Notes under the pieces: model-generated
What the model saw: the letters and a program-made list of their open reading frames with translations, nothing else
What the model was told of the DNA's origin: nothing
Database searches by the model: none
Position numbers and translations under genes: made by a program
Assembly: GCA_017480485.1 (NCBI GenBank)
Contig: JAFVAN010000006.1
Coordinates: forward strand, 1 to 6,644
Source of the DNA: Ruminococcus sp.
Lineage (GTDB): Bacteria; Bacillota_A; Clostridia; Oscillospirales; Ruminococcaceae
Length of the DNA stretch: 6,644 nucleotides
Direction of reading: 5' to 3'
In this document: one piece after another, positions 1 through 5,607 of the stretch
Position numbering within the stretch: the stretch's first letter is position 1
Layout: each line of letters opens with the position of its first letter

Positions 1-1
1 A

Positions 2-19
2 ATGGGGCTAACGCCCCAT
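2..19 (-). terminator. Truncated terminator-like hairpin at the window edge
   Basis: A perfect 7-bp inverted repeat, ATGGGGC (2-8) and GCCCCAT (13-19), encloses a 4-nt loop. Read on the minus strand it lies about 110 nt past the stop of the last minus-strand gene, and its distal arm runs straight into a T at position 1. A T-tract would fall outside the window, so an intrinsic terminator for the kinase/192-residue-protein unit is plausible but not shown. Confidence 0.4.
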
Positions 20-29
20 ACCCCTGCTC

Positions 30-126
30 GGCGAATGCGGAGGTTTGTGCCTGCGCTCTCTTTGCTCCCGTTGGTCGCGCCGTTCGCCTCCGGCACAAAG
101 GCATTCGCCTGCGCTGTGCTTTGCTC
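30..126. repeat. Nested imperfect inverted repeat with internal direct repeats
   Basis: GGCGAATGC (30-38) pairs perfectly with GCATTCGCC (101-109). Inside it TTTGTGCC (44-51) pairs with GGCACAAA (92-99). That makes 17 bp of stem in two blocks, with an asymmetric internal loop and an apical part of about 40 nt. Superposed on this, GCCTGCGCT followed by TTTGCTC occurs twice (49-67 and 107-126). The element lies in the 3' untranslated region of the minus-strand gene ending at 127. It could be a transcript-end structure or a small interspersed repeat; no coding potential is credible here. Confidence 0.5.
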
Positions 127-705
127 TCACCGTTTCTTCTTTGTCAGCTTCTCGGGATTATGCTCGAACCAGTCGCGGTCGGCGGTGCAGGGCTTCCATT
201 CCACTGCAAGGCCGTTCAGCGGCTCCTCGAAGGGATAGCAGGTCAGCATGACCTCGCCGTCCTCGGCCCCTGTGTAGTGGGGCGTGACCTTGAAGCTGTA
301 GGTCGAGGCGATGTCCCCAAGGAACTGCTCCTCGCGGCTTCGGCCCTTGGTGTCGGCGCCGCAGTCCCGCAGCTCCAGCTCCGGGAACCGCGCCTGAAAG
401 ATATGCTTGCCGTCCTTTTTGACGATCTTCGCAAGCTTCTTTTTCTGCGTTACGGTGCGGCCGTTTTTGAAAAGCCGCAGCTCCAGCACGTCGAAGGTCA
501 GCTCACCCTTTTCCACGGGCTCTCCCGAAAAGGAGATGCAGAAGCCCTTGCCCGACTGGTCACCGTCGCTGGCAACGGAGAAGGCAAAGGGCAGCCCGTC
601 AATGAGTACCTGTCCGCAGGAGGCAAAGCGGACCTTGGCGCCCCGCTTGGTCTGCTGTCTGATGGCCTGTTTAAGCGCGGAAAAGCGCTTGAAGGGATTA
701 TTCAT
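127..705 (-). CDS. Hypothetical protein of 192 residues, coupled to the galactokinase-like gene
   Basis: I do not recognise this protein. It is 192 residues, soluble-looking and lysine/arginine-rich, with a basic N-terminus and a KKKR C-terminus. There is no signal peptide, no convincing membrane segment and no known catalytic motif. The middle (about residues 30-160) alternates short hydrophobic and polar stretches typical of a beta-rich fold. The ATG lies 3 nt after the kinase stop, with a weak GGGGA ribosome site inside the end of the kinase gene, so translation is probably coupled and both come from one mRNA. Codon use matches the neighbours, with GC-rich third positions, which supports a real gene. 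The context suggests a shared transcript but does not show a role in sugar metabolism. Confidence 0.75.
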   Translation of the reverse strand: MNNPFKRFSALKQAIRQQTKRGAKVRFASCGQVLIDGLPFAFSVASDGDQSGKGFCISFSGEPVEKGELTFDVLELRLFKNGRTVTQKKKLAKIVKKDGKHIFQARFPELELRDCGADTKGRSREEQFLGDIASTYSFKVTPHYTGAEDGEVMLTCYPFEEPLNGLAVEWKPCTADRDWFEHNPEKLTKKKR

Positions 706-708
706 ATC

Positions 709-1953
709 TCAGTCCCCGAGCCTTACTCTTGTGCCGCCGAAGGGTCGGATGCTCAGCACATAGCAGGAGCCCTGTCCGAAGACTGCCTCCATGGCGGCCT
801 TGAAGCTTTGGAGCTTATGCTCGGGCACAAAGGCCTGTATGGTGCCCGCGAAGCCGCCGCCGTGTACGCGGTAGGCGCCCTCGTCTCCCAGCAGCTCCGC
901 CGCGAGGTAAAGAGCCGTGGAGAGCCCCTGCTCTCTGGGTGCAGAGGAGGCAAAAACGTTCTGTAAGTACATATAAGACGACCTGCCCGACTCCTTCACG
1001 AGGGTGAGGAACTCGTCGATATCGCCCTTGCGCAGGGCGTCGGCCTGCTTTACGACCCGCCGGTTGTCGTCCTCAAAATGCAGAGCCCGAAGTACGGCGC
1101 GGTCTCCAAGCTTTTCCCGCAGCTCTGCAAGGCTTGCAAGGATATCCTCCTTCGGCACCTCCCGCAGGACGCTTCTGCCAAAGAACTCCGCTACGCTGCG
1201 CATCTCGGCGGGTACGGCGGCATACTCGGGGGTCAGGTCGGCGTGGTTGCCTTTGGTGTCAACGATGCAGAGGCTGAGGCCGCTCTGGGCGAAGTCGGCG
1301 CTGATGGCCTCGATAACGGGCTCCTCGGGGTCCTTGAAGTCGATGGTGATAAAGCCGCCCACCGACGAGGCCATCTGGTCCATCAGGCCCGAGGGCTTGC
1401 CGAAGTACACGTTCTCGGCGAACTGGGAGAGCTTGGCGATCTCCACGTCCGAGACCTCTCCGCCGTTGTAGAGGCCGTTAAGTACATTTCCGATGAGCAC
1501 CTCGAAGGCCGCCGAGGACGAGAGCCCCGAGCCCTTGAGGACATTGGAGGTAGTATAGGCGCGGAAGCCGCCGATGCGGTGGCCGTTTTTTGCAAAGCCC
1601 GCGCACACGCCCCTTATCAGCGAGGCAGAGGTGTTCTTCTCCTCCTCCTTGACTTCAAGGTCGGAGATATCGACGCGGTCAAGGGGGAAGCCCTCGCTCT
1701 TGACTTCGATCACGCTGTCATCGCTCGGAACGACCATTGCGATGACGTCCAGAGAGACGCCCGCGGCCAGCACCCTGCCGTACTGGTGATCGGTATGGTT
1801 GCCGCCCACCTCGGTCCTTCCGGGGGCGGAAAAACAATCCGTGGCGTCGGTGCCGTAAAGTGCCTTGAACTCCGCAGCTGCTCTTGCATAGCGCTGCTTC
1901 TGCATCTCGAGTGCGTCCTTGGTGTAGATCTCTTCAAGCTTGTGATCGTTCAT
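709..1953 (-). CDS. galK: Galactokinase-family GHMP sugar kinase
   Basis: This 414-residue cytosolic GHMP-superfamily kinase probably phosphorylates a sugar at C1 using ATP, as in entry to the Leloir pathway. All family blocks are present in order. The N-terminal sugar-binding signature GRTEVGGNHTDHQYG is at residues 45-59. The ATP-binding glycine/serine loop KGSGLSSSAAFE is at 140-151. The block with the presumed catalytic Asp, GLMDQMASS, has D192, and the C-terminal GHMP motif RVHGGGFAG is at 362-370. Length is close to the usual 385-430. The start chosen is the ATG at 1953, with AAAAGGAGT 7 nt upstream; an in-frame GTG at 1983 has no ribosome site. The oddity is in the signature: the usual GEHTDY reads GGNHTDH, so the Glu that contacts galactose O6 is Asn52 and the usual Tyr is His56. 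Arg46, His53 and Asp55 are kept. Family assignment is firm; substrate is not. No other galactose gene lies in the window. Confidence 0.88.
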   Translation of the reverse strand: MNDHKLEEIYTKDALEMQKQRYARAAAEFKALYGTDATDCFSAPGRTEVGGNHTDHQYGRVLAAGVSLDVIAMVVPSDDSVIEVKSEGFPLDRVDISDLEVKEEEKNTSASLIRGVCAGFAKNGHRIGGFRAYTTSNVLKGSGLSSSAAFEVLIGNVLNGLYNGGEVSDVEIAKLSQFAENVYFGKPSGLMDQMASSVGGFITIDFKDPEEPVIEAISADFAQSGLSLCIVDTKGNHADLTPEYAAVPAEMRSVAEFFGRSVLREVPKEDILASLAELREKLGDRAVLRALHFEDDNRRVVKQADALRKGDIDEFLTLVKESGRSSYMYLQNVFASSAPREQGLSTALYLAAELLGDEGAYRVHGGGFAGTIQAFVPEHKLQSFKAAMEAVFGQGSCYVLSIRPFGGTRVRLGD

Positions 1954-2077
1954 ATCATATACTCCTTTTTTTAATTCCCCCACCGGCTTTCAACCGAGCA
2001 CTTGTGAATGAGGCGGCGGTGCAGGCGTTGGGGTACCTTGTTCCGAGTGGAACGTTATGTTTTTTGACTTTATTCTT
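1954..2077. other. Spacer between HXXEE gene and kinase gene
   Basis: This is a 124-bp gap between the stop of the HXXEE gene and the kinase start. The ribosome site AAAAGGAGT (1961-1969 as its complement) is clear. I see no good sigma-A promoter on the minus strand and no convincing terminator. The only strong hairpin, GTTCC-4nt-GGAAC (2040-2053), is followed by AAGG rather than a T-run on the minus strand. The kinase could therefore be read through from the SEDS/HXXEE genes. AGCACTTGTGAATG at 1997-2010 recurs with one mismatch at 6362-6375. Confidence 0.5.
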
Positions 2078-2584
2078 TTATTTGCTCAGCCTTTCGCCGT
2101 ATCTGTGCATAAGGCTGTGGGCGAATCTCAGGTTCGCTGCCATTCCGATGATCGCTGCCGGTATCAGGATAAAGGTCGCAAGGTCAAAGCTCATGCAGCC
2201 TGCGGCCTTTATCAGTATCACTGCGCTCGGCGGCAGGCAGATAAGGCTTGTTATCAGCGAGGGGATATACTTCCTTATATAAATGCTCTGGCAGATATGT
2301 ATCAGGAAGTGTGCGGTCAGCGAGAGCATCAGCCCGAACCACAGGGCGTCCAGCACCTTGCAGGGGAAGAAAAAAGCCGCAAGGCTGATGCCGAAGAACG
2401 GTATGAACTCCTCGTAGACAGCAAGGGCAAAGCCTTCGGTCGTGAAGCCCTTGTAGGCGGCGGTCATTCTCGGGAAGCGCTCGAAGAGCTGCCCGTTGTT
2501 CCTGAAAAAGCGCCCGAAGCCTATTATCTCCTCCATGTCATGGAAGATGAACAGGATAGGGAGCAATAAATAGTAGTCCTTCAT
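2078..2584 (-). CDS. HXXEE domain-containing integral membrane protein
   Basis: This 168-residue, strongly hydrophobic protein has about five predicted membrane segments: roughly 4-23, 53-73, 78-98, 108-125 and 130-150. The HDMEE motif at residues 15-19 sits in the first helix. A second His pair, H92 and H96, lies in the third helix and is followed by YIPS at 106-109. HXXEE plus a further histidine and a YxP(G) motif is the pattern I know for the HXXEE family (Pfam PF13787), whose function is unknown. The start is the ATG at 2584, preceded by AAAGGACA; an upstream frame extension to 2857 runs inside the SEDS gene and is not real. It overlaps the stop of the SEDS gene by ATGA, so translation is coupled. 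The His/Glu residues in membrane helices could bind a metal or act on a lipid, but that is speculation. Confidence 0.82.
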   Translation of the reverse strand: MKDYYLLLPILFIFHDMEEIIGFGRFFRNNGQLFERFPRMTAAYKGFTTEGFALAVYEEFIPFFGISLAAFFFPCKVLDALWFGLMLSLTAHFLIHICQSIYIRKYIPSLITSLICLPPSAVILIKAAGCMSFDLATFILIPAAIIGMAANLRFAHSLMHRYGERLSK

Positions 2585-3696
2585 TGTTGTCCTTTCTGTT
2601 TTTCGGGGCGCTGCGCAGCACTCACGAAGCCCAGCGCCATGAGCATGGTGATCATGGCGGTGCCTCCTGCCGAGAAAAAGGGCAGAGGCACACCTATAAC
2701 AGGCATGAAGCCCAGAGCCATGGCCGTGTTTATCAGGGTGTGGGCAAAAAACAGCGCCCCGACCCCGGTGCAGAGACTTCTTCCGAAGGGGGTCTCGGCT
2801 TTTACCGAGAAGACCGCAAGGCACAGCCCGAACAGCAGCGCCGTCATTATCCCGCACATCAAAAGCCCCGCGGCCTGCCCCGCATAGGCGAGGATGAAGT
2901 CGTTCTGGGACTGGGAGACGTAGACGAAGCCGCGGCCGTCGGTGAAGAGCCCTTTGCCAAGGAGCCCGCCGCCGGCTATGGCCCGCCTGCTTTGCAGCTG
3001 CTGAAAGCCCGCCCCAAGGGGATCAAGGCCGGGGTCAAAAAGCACAGCTATCCGCTGGCGCTGGTGCTCCTTTAGAAGCCCGGACAGCAGGCCTCCCCCG
3101 GCGGGCAGGGCTATCAGGGCCGCCGCCAGATAGGGGAAGGGAAGTCCTCCCGCAACCAGCATCACCGCCGCGATGATTATAAAGACCACCGCCGTCCCTT
3201 GGTCGCCCTGAGCCCAGACAAGGGCCGCAGGCACCGCCCCGTGCAGCATAAGCAGTCCCAGACTTCCCGGGCGGCTTATGTTTTTGGCGCGGCAAAGGTG
3301 GGCGGAGAAGGTGACGATGAAGCAGAGCTTCAACACCTCCGAGGGCTGGAAGGAAAGCATTCCCGCCCCGAGCCAGGCGCGGTCGTCGGAGCCCTCGGGA
3401 GAGTAGCCCAGAGGCGTGAAGGTCAGGGCCGTTAATATAAGTCCAAGGGCGCCTATTGGCAGGCAGAAGCGCTGGAGCAGGGCAGTGTCCGTTCGGGAGG
3501 CAGCAAGGGCCGCCGCCCCGCCCGCCAGGGCAAAGAGCCCCGTCCTCAGGGCCAGGCCATCGGTGCTGCCCGAGGTAACGGTGGTCAGGGCGTTGGTGTA
3601 TTCCAGCGACGCCGCCAGCACCACTGCCATCACGCAGCAGAGCGCAGGGATGACCGCCAGCGCCCACTGTCCTTTGGTATTGTTACTATTATACAT
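2581..3696 (-). CDS. SEDS-family (FtsW/RodA/SpoVE) peptidoglycan glycosyltransferase, RodA-like
   Basis: This 371-residue multi-pass membrane protein of the SEDS family probably polymerises lipid II into glycan strands in cell elongation, division or sporulation, normally with a class B penicillin-binding protein. Visible family blocks are RAWLGAGMLSFQPSE (106-120), GDQGT (164-168), LDPLGAGF (224-231) with the presumed catalytic Asp225, IAGGGLLGKG (240-249), NDF (265-267) and GVPLPFFSAGGT (335-346). The PVIG-PLPFFS form is closer to RodA than to FtsW as I know them. The start at 3696 has GAAGGAG six bases upstream; the ATG at 3747 lacks a ribosome site. Length fits the family. It differs from typical members in two places: the usual acidic GEE after the DF motif is GQAA (273-276), and the usual SYGG is SAGG. 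It overlaps the HXXEE gene by 4 nt. No PBP partner is in the window. Exact role (RodA, FtsW or SpoVE) is not decided. Confidence 0.88.
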   Translation of the reverse strand: MYNSNNTKGQWALAVIPALCCVMAVVLAASLEYTNALTTVTSGSTDGLALRTGLFALAGGAAALAASRTDTALLQRFCLPIGALGLILTALTFTPLGYSPEGSDDRAWLGAGMLSFQPSEVLKLCFIVTFSAHLCRAKNISRPGSLGLLMLHGAVPAALVWAQGDQGTAVVFIIIAAVMLVAGGLPFPYLAAALIALPAGGGLLSGLLKEHQRQRIAVLFDPGLDPLGAGFQQLQSRRAIAGGGLLGKGLFTDGRGFVYVSQSQNDFILAYAGQAAGLLMCGIMTALLFGLCLAVFSVKAETPFGRSLCTGVGALFFAHTLINTAMALGFMPVIGVPLPFFSAGGTAMITMLMALGFVSAAQRPEKQKGQQ

Positions 3697-3790
3697 CAAA
3701 AACTCCTTCTGTGCAAGAGGCAGGACGTAAATTATTCCTCCTATCATTATTCCCGTGGACTTTTCGGTTATGCAGAGCGAAAAATTATCG
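3697..3790. other. Upstream region of the SEDS gene
   Basis: Only the ribosome site GAAGGAG (complement at 3703-3709) is clear. On the minus strand I find no -35/-10 pair I would defend. A second GGAGG with no start codon at a suitable distance lies near 3738 (complement). The gene may use a weak promoter here or depend on read-through past the terminator of the preceding operon. Confidence 0.35.
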
Positions 3791-3838
3791 GCGCGAAATG
3801 TAACCCCACCCCGTAGGGGGTGGGGTTACATTTCGCGC
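3791..3838. repeat. Perfect 22-bp inverted repeat with 4-nt loop
   Basis: Positions 3791-3812 and 3817-3838 are exact reverse complements over 22 bp, separated by GTAG. The arms run from GCGCGAAATG through an ACCCC-rich inner part. Neither side has an adjacent T-run; on the minus strand a T5 occurs only about 6-8 nt beyond the stem, so this is a poor classical terminator. It could be a palindromic interspersed repeat, an RNase III-type processing hairpin, or a backup terminator between the SPFH operon and the SEDS gene. Confidence 0.85.
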
Positions 3839-3842
3839 ATCC

Positions 3843-3867
3843 TGCTGCGCTGCGAAGCAGCGCAGCA
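3843..3867. repeat. 11-bp GC-rich hairpin
   Basis: TGCTGCGCTGC (3843-3853) and GCAGCGCAGCA (3857-3867) form a perfect stem around a GAA loop. It lies between the terminator of the SPFH operon and the 22-bp palindrome. On the minus strand its 5' arm begins at the end of the terminator T-tract. Function unknown; it may strengthen termination or be part of a composite repeat. Confidence 0.7.
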
Positions 3868-3898
3868 AAAACACCCCGCGCTGTGCGAACGCGGGGTG
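3867..3898 (-). terminator. Intrinsic terminator of the DUF1836/DUF6440/SPFH operon
   Basis: On the minus strand CACCCCGCG, a 9-nt loop and CGCGGGGTG (arms 3890-3898 and 3872-3880) form a perfect GC-rich stem. The stem is followed directly by TTTTT. It begins about 50 nt after the TAA of the SPFH gene. This is a textbook Rho-independent terminator and marks the end of that operon. Confidence 0.85.
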
Positions 3899-3946
3899 CC
3901 TTTATGGAGATATATTGAAGGAATTTATTATGAACTGTTGTCTGCC

Positions 3947-4810
3947 TTATTCGGCCTTGTCGATGTCAAGGGCGATCAGGGGGTCGGCGGAGCCTGCAAC
4001 CTTGGGAACAGAGCCGTCCCACTTCTCGATGGTCTGATATCTGATAAGGTCGTCGCTGATGGACTCGGCGATGGTCTTGTTAGCCTCTGCCTGAGCGTCG
4101 GCGCGGGTCTTGATAGCCTCGGCATCGGCGCTGGCGGCTATCTTTTTCTTCTCCGCCTCGGCGTTGGCGATAACTATCTGCTCCTGCTGCTCGGTCTGGG
4201 TCTTGAGCAGGTTCTGCTCGGCTACCTGCTTCTGCTCGATAGCGTTGTTGAACTCTGCGGAGAAGTCAAAGTTCACGATGTTGAACTTCTCGATCTGTAT
4301 ACCGTACTCGGATACCTTGCTTTCCAGCTGCTCCTTGATCTCCTCGCCTACCTGATTTCTCTTTGTGATGAGCTCCTCGGCGTTGTACTTGGCGCTGATG
4401 GACTTCATTGACTCCTGCACCGTCGGCATCAGGATGACCTGCTGGTAATCGGGGCCGATGTTCTTGTAGATGGAGGCCGAGGCCTCGTTCATAACGCGGA
4501 AGTTTACGGCGATCTTGGAATTAACGGTCTGAAGGTCCTTGGACACGGCGCTGGCGTCGGTCTCGTATACCTGGATCTGGTTGGAAACTATCTCTACCTT
4601 CTGGGCGAAGGGGATCTTGAAGTGGAAGCCCTCGCCGTAGGTGCTCTCGGAGACCTTACCGAAGGTGGTAACAACGCCCGTGGAACCCGCAGGCACCGTT
4701 GCCACCGACGAGAGCACCACTATCAGCGCTATGATGCCGATGATGACTGCGGCAGCGATCCTGCCGCCCTTGCTTCTTGTCTTGATGTCTACTACATTGT
4801 TGTTTGTCAT
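3947..4810 (-). CDS. SPFH domain / prohibitin-family membrane protein
   Basis: This 287-residue protein has a short cytosolic N-terminus, one hydrophobic anchor at about residues 18-37, then an SPFH/band-7 domain starting VPAGSTGVVTTFG (39-51) and extending to roughly residue 190. An Ala/Glu/Lys/Gln-rich segment (about 190-255) with the typical AEAEKKK/ADAEA pattern probably forms a long coiled coil. Such proteins form rings or microdomain scaffolds in the membrane, often affecting protease activity or membrane fluidity. The precise bacterial role is unknown. The start at 4810 has AAGGAG 6 nt upstream. It is the last gene of a three-gene unit, 35 nt after the DUF6440-like gene, and ends before a strong terminator. 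No FtsH or NfeD partner is present in the window. Prohibitin-type assignment is confident; function is inferred. Confidence 0.9.
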   Translation of the reverse strand: MTNNNVVDIKTRSKGGRIAAAVIIGIIALIVVLSSVATVPAGSTGVVTTFGKVSESTYGEGFHFKIPFAQKVEIVSNQIQVYETDASAVSKDLQTVNSKIAVNFRVMNEASASIYKNIGPDYQQVILMPTVQESMKSISAKYNAEELITKRNQVGEEIKEQLESKVSEYGIQIEKFNIVNFDFSAEFNNAIEQKQVAEQNLLKTQTEQQEQIVIANAEAEKKKIAASADAEAIKTRADAQAEANKTIAESISDDLIRYQTIEKWDGSVPKVAGSADPLIALDIDKAE

Positions 4811-4845
4811 TTTGTTCTCCTTGCCGCCTTAGCGGGCTTGCTTGT

Positions 4846-5034
4846 TTATTCTATGTCCGGAACGGGGGTGATGACGGGCCTGCCCTCGCGGTCAACAAGG
4901 ACCGTTAGACCGCCCGAATAGCCTGCCGCGTGATAAAGATAGTTCACGCCGGTCTCTCTGTCCACCCATATCTCGGTGGGCTCCAAGCTGCCCTGAGAGT
5001 ACACCTTTACAAATCTCTTGTCCTTTTTGCTCAT
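4846..5034 (-). CDS. Small DUF6440-like protein
   Basis: This 62-residue hydrophilic protein starts with a basic MSKKDKRF. It then has VDRETGVNYLY at 24-34 and GGLTVLVDREGRP at 41-53, two similar short beta-hairpin-like units (VDRE-G repeated at 24-29 and 47-51). This resembles the DUF6440 family as I remember it: small clostridial and lactobacillar proteins of about 60 residues with a D-xTGVNYL motif and a GGLTPLLD-type motif, function unknown. The ATG is 3 nt after the DUF1836 stop, and its ribosome site GAGGAGG is formed by the last codons (Glu-Glu-Gly) of that gene, so translation is coupled. It is followed 35 nt later by the SPFH gene. Its position between a regulator and a membrane scaffold suggests a shared response, but nothing shows a direct contact. 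Confidence 0.8.
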   Translation of the reverse strand: MSKKDKRFVKVYSQGSLEPTEIWVDRETGVNYLYHAAGYSGGLTVLVDREGRPVITPVPDIE

Positions 5035-5037
5035 CTT

Positions 5038-5607
5038 TCAGCCCTCCTCATATTCAAGGTCGGAATATTCCTGCTCTGCCATCCTGCGGTAATACGAGGC
5101 CCGGTAGCCAAGTATCATTATAAGCAGTACCTTGCAGAGCCTCTTTCGGTTCTCGCCCTGAAAGCCGCGGTCGAGCCTCCGCTCGATCTCCTCTTCGATC
5201 TCCTCGCGGCTGTGCAGGTTGCCTCGGGACATCTCCGTCAGCAGCTGGCACATCAGGTTGTAGAGCTCGGTGTCGTGCATGATGTCGTCGTTCAGGTCGT
5301 CAACGCGGCCGTTGATGTACTCCATCAGTCTGGCAATGTCCTCCAGCCTGATCGTTCCGCGGAGAATGTTTATAAGCATTACCCGCACTACCTGCCGTTC
5401 ACCGTATTTCTTGCCCGTGGTGGGCATTACCCAGCCTCGCTTTATCCAGTTCTGGATGGTCGAGCCCTCCAGTCCCGTAAGCGTTGCCAGCTGCGAGAGC
5501 GTCAGCCCTCCCGTGGCGTCCAGTATCGGCTTGATGACCGAAAATGCGTTGTCCGCGCCTCTTTCGTCGAAGTCGAGCGCGGTCCCCGGAAGCTTGTCGA
5601 GCATCAT
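5038..5607 (-). CDS. DUF1836 domain-containing HTH regulator (MerR-like)
   Basis: This 189-residue protein has a helix-turn-helix at about residues 35-60, including LTLSQLATLTGLEGS and IQNWIKRGWV. A wing-like KKYGERQVVR (66-75) follows, then a helical block LINILRGTIRLEDIARLME (78-96) and INGRVDD (98-104). This is the DUF1836 (PF08876) pattern, whose HTH resembles the MerR class. The C-terminal half is helical, very charged (EEIEEEIERR) and may dimerise or sense a signal. The start is the ATG at 5607, with GAGGAGG 8 nt upstream; an in-frame TTG at 5649 would add 14 residues encoded by a repetitive leader and has no ribosome site. It is the first gene of the operon with the DUF6440-like and SPFH genes. 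A dyad in the promoter spacer makes autoregulation plausible. Effector and targets are unknown. Confidence 0.88.
   Translation of the reverse strand: MMLDKLPGTALDFDERGADNAFSVIKPILDATGGLTLSQLATLTGLEGSTIQNWIKRGWVMPTTGKKYGERQVVRVMLINILRGTIRLEDIARLMEYINGRVDDLNDDIMHDTELYNLMCQLLTEMSRGNLHSREEIEEEIERRLDRGFQGENRKRLCKVLLIMILGYRASYYRRMAEQEYSDLEYEEG

Noticed and set aside
1078..1974. 298-residue plus-strand frame opposite the kinase gene
   Set aside because: Antisense shadow caused by high GC codon use; the minus frame has intact GHMP motifs and a ribosome site.
2040..2053. Hairpin GTTCC/GGAAC as terminator of the SEDS/HXXEE unit
   Set aside because: On the minus strand it is followed by AAGG, not T's; on the plus strand the T-run begins 6 nt after a 5-bp stem and there is no plus gene to end.
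2585..2857. N-terminal extension of the HXXEE protein by 91 residues
   Set aside because: It overlaps the SEDS gene in another frame, reads as low-quality His/Arg/Cys-rich sequence, and a good ribosome site precedes the ATG at 2584.
3035..3667. 210-residue minus-strand frame within the SEDS gene
   Set aside because: It is a shadow of the SEDS gene in another frame, glycine/proline/arginine-rich with no domain, while the SEDS frame carries all family motifs.
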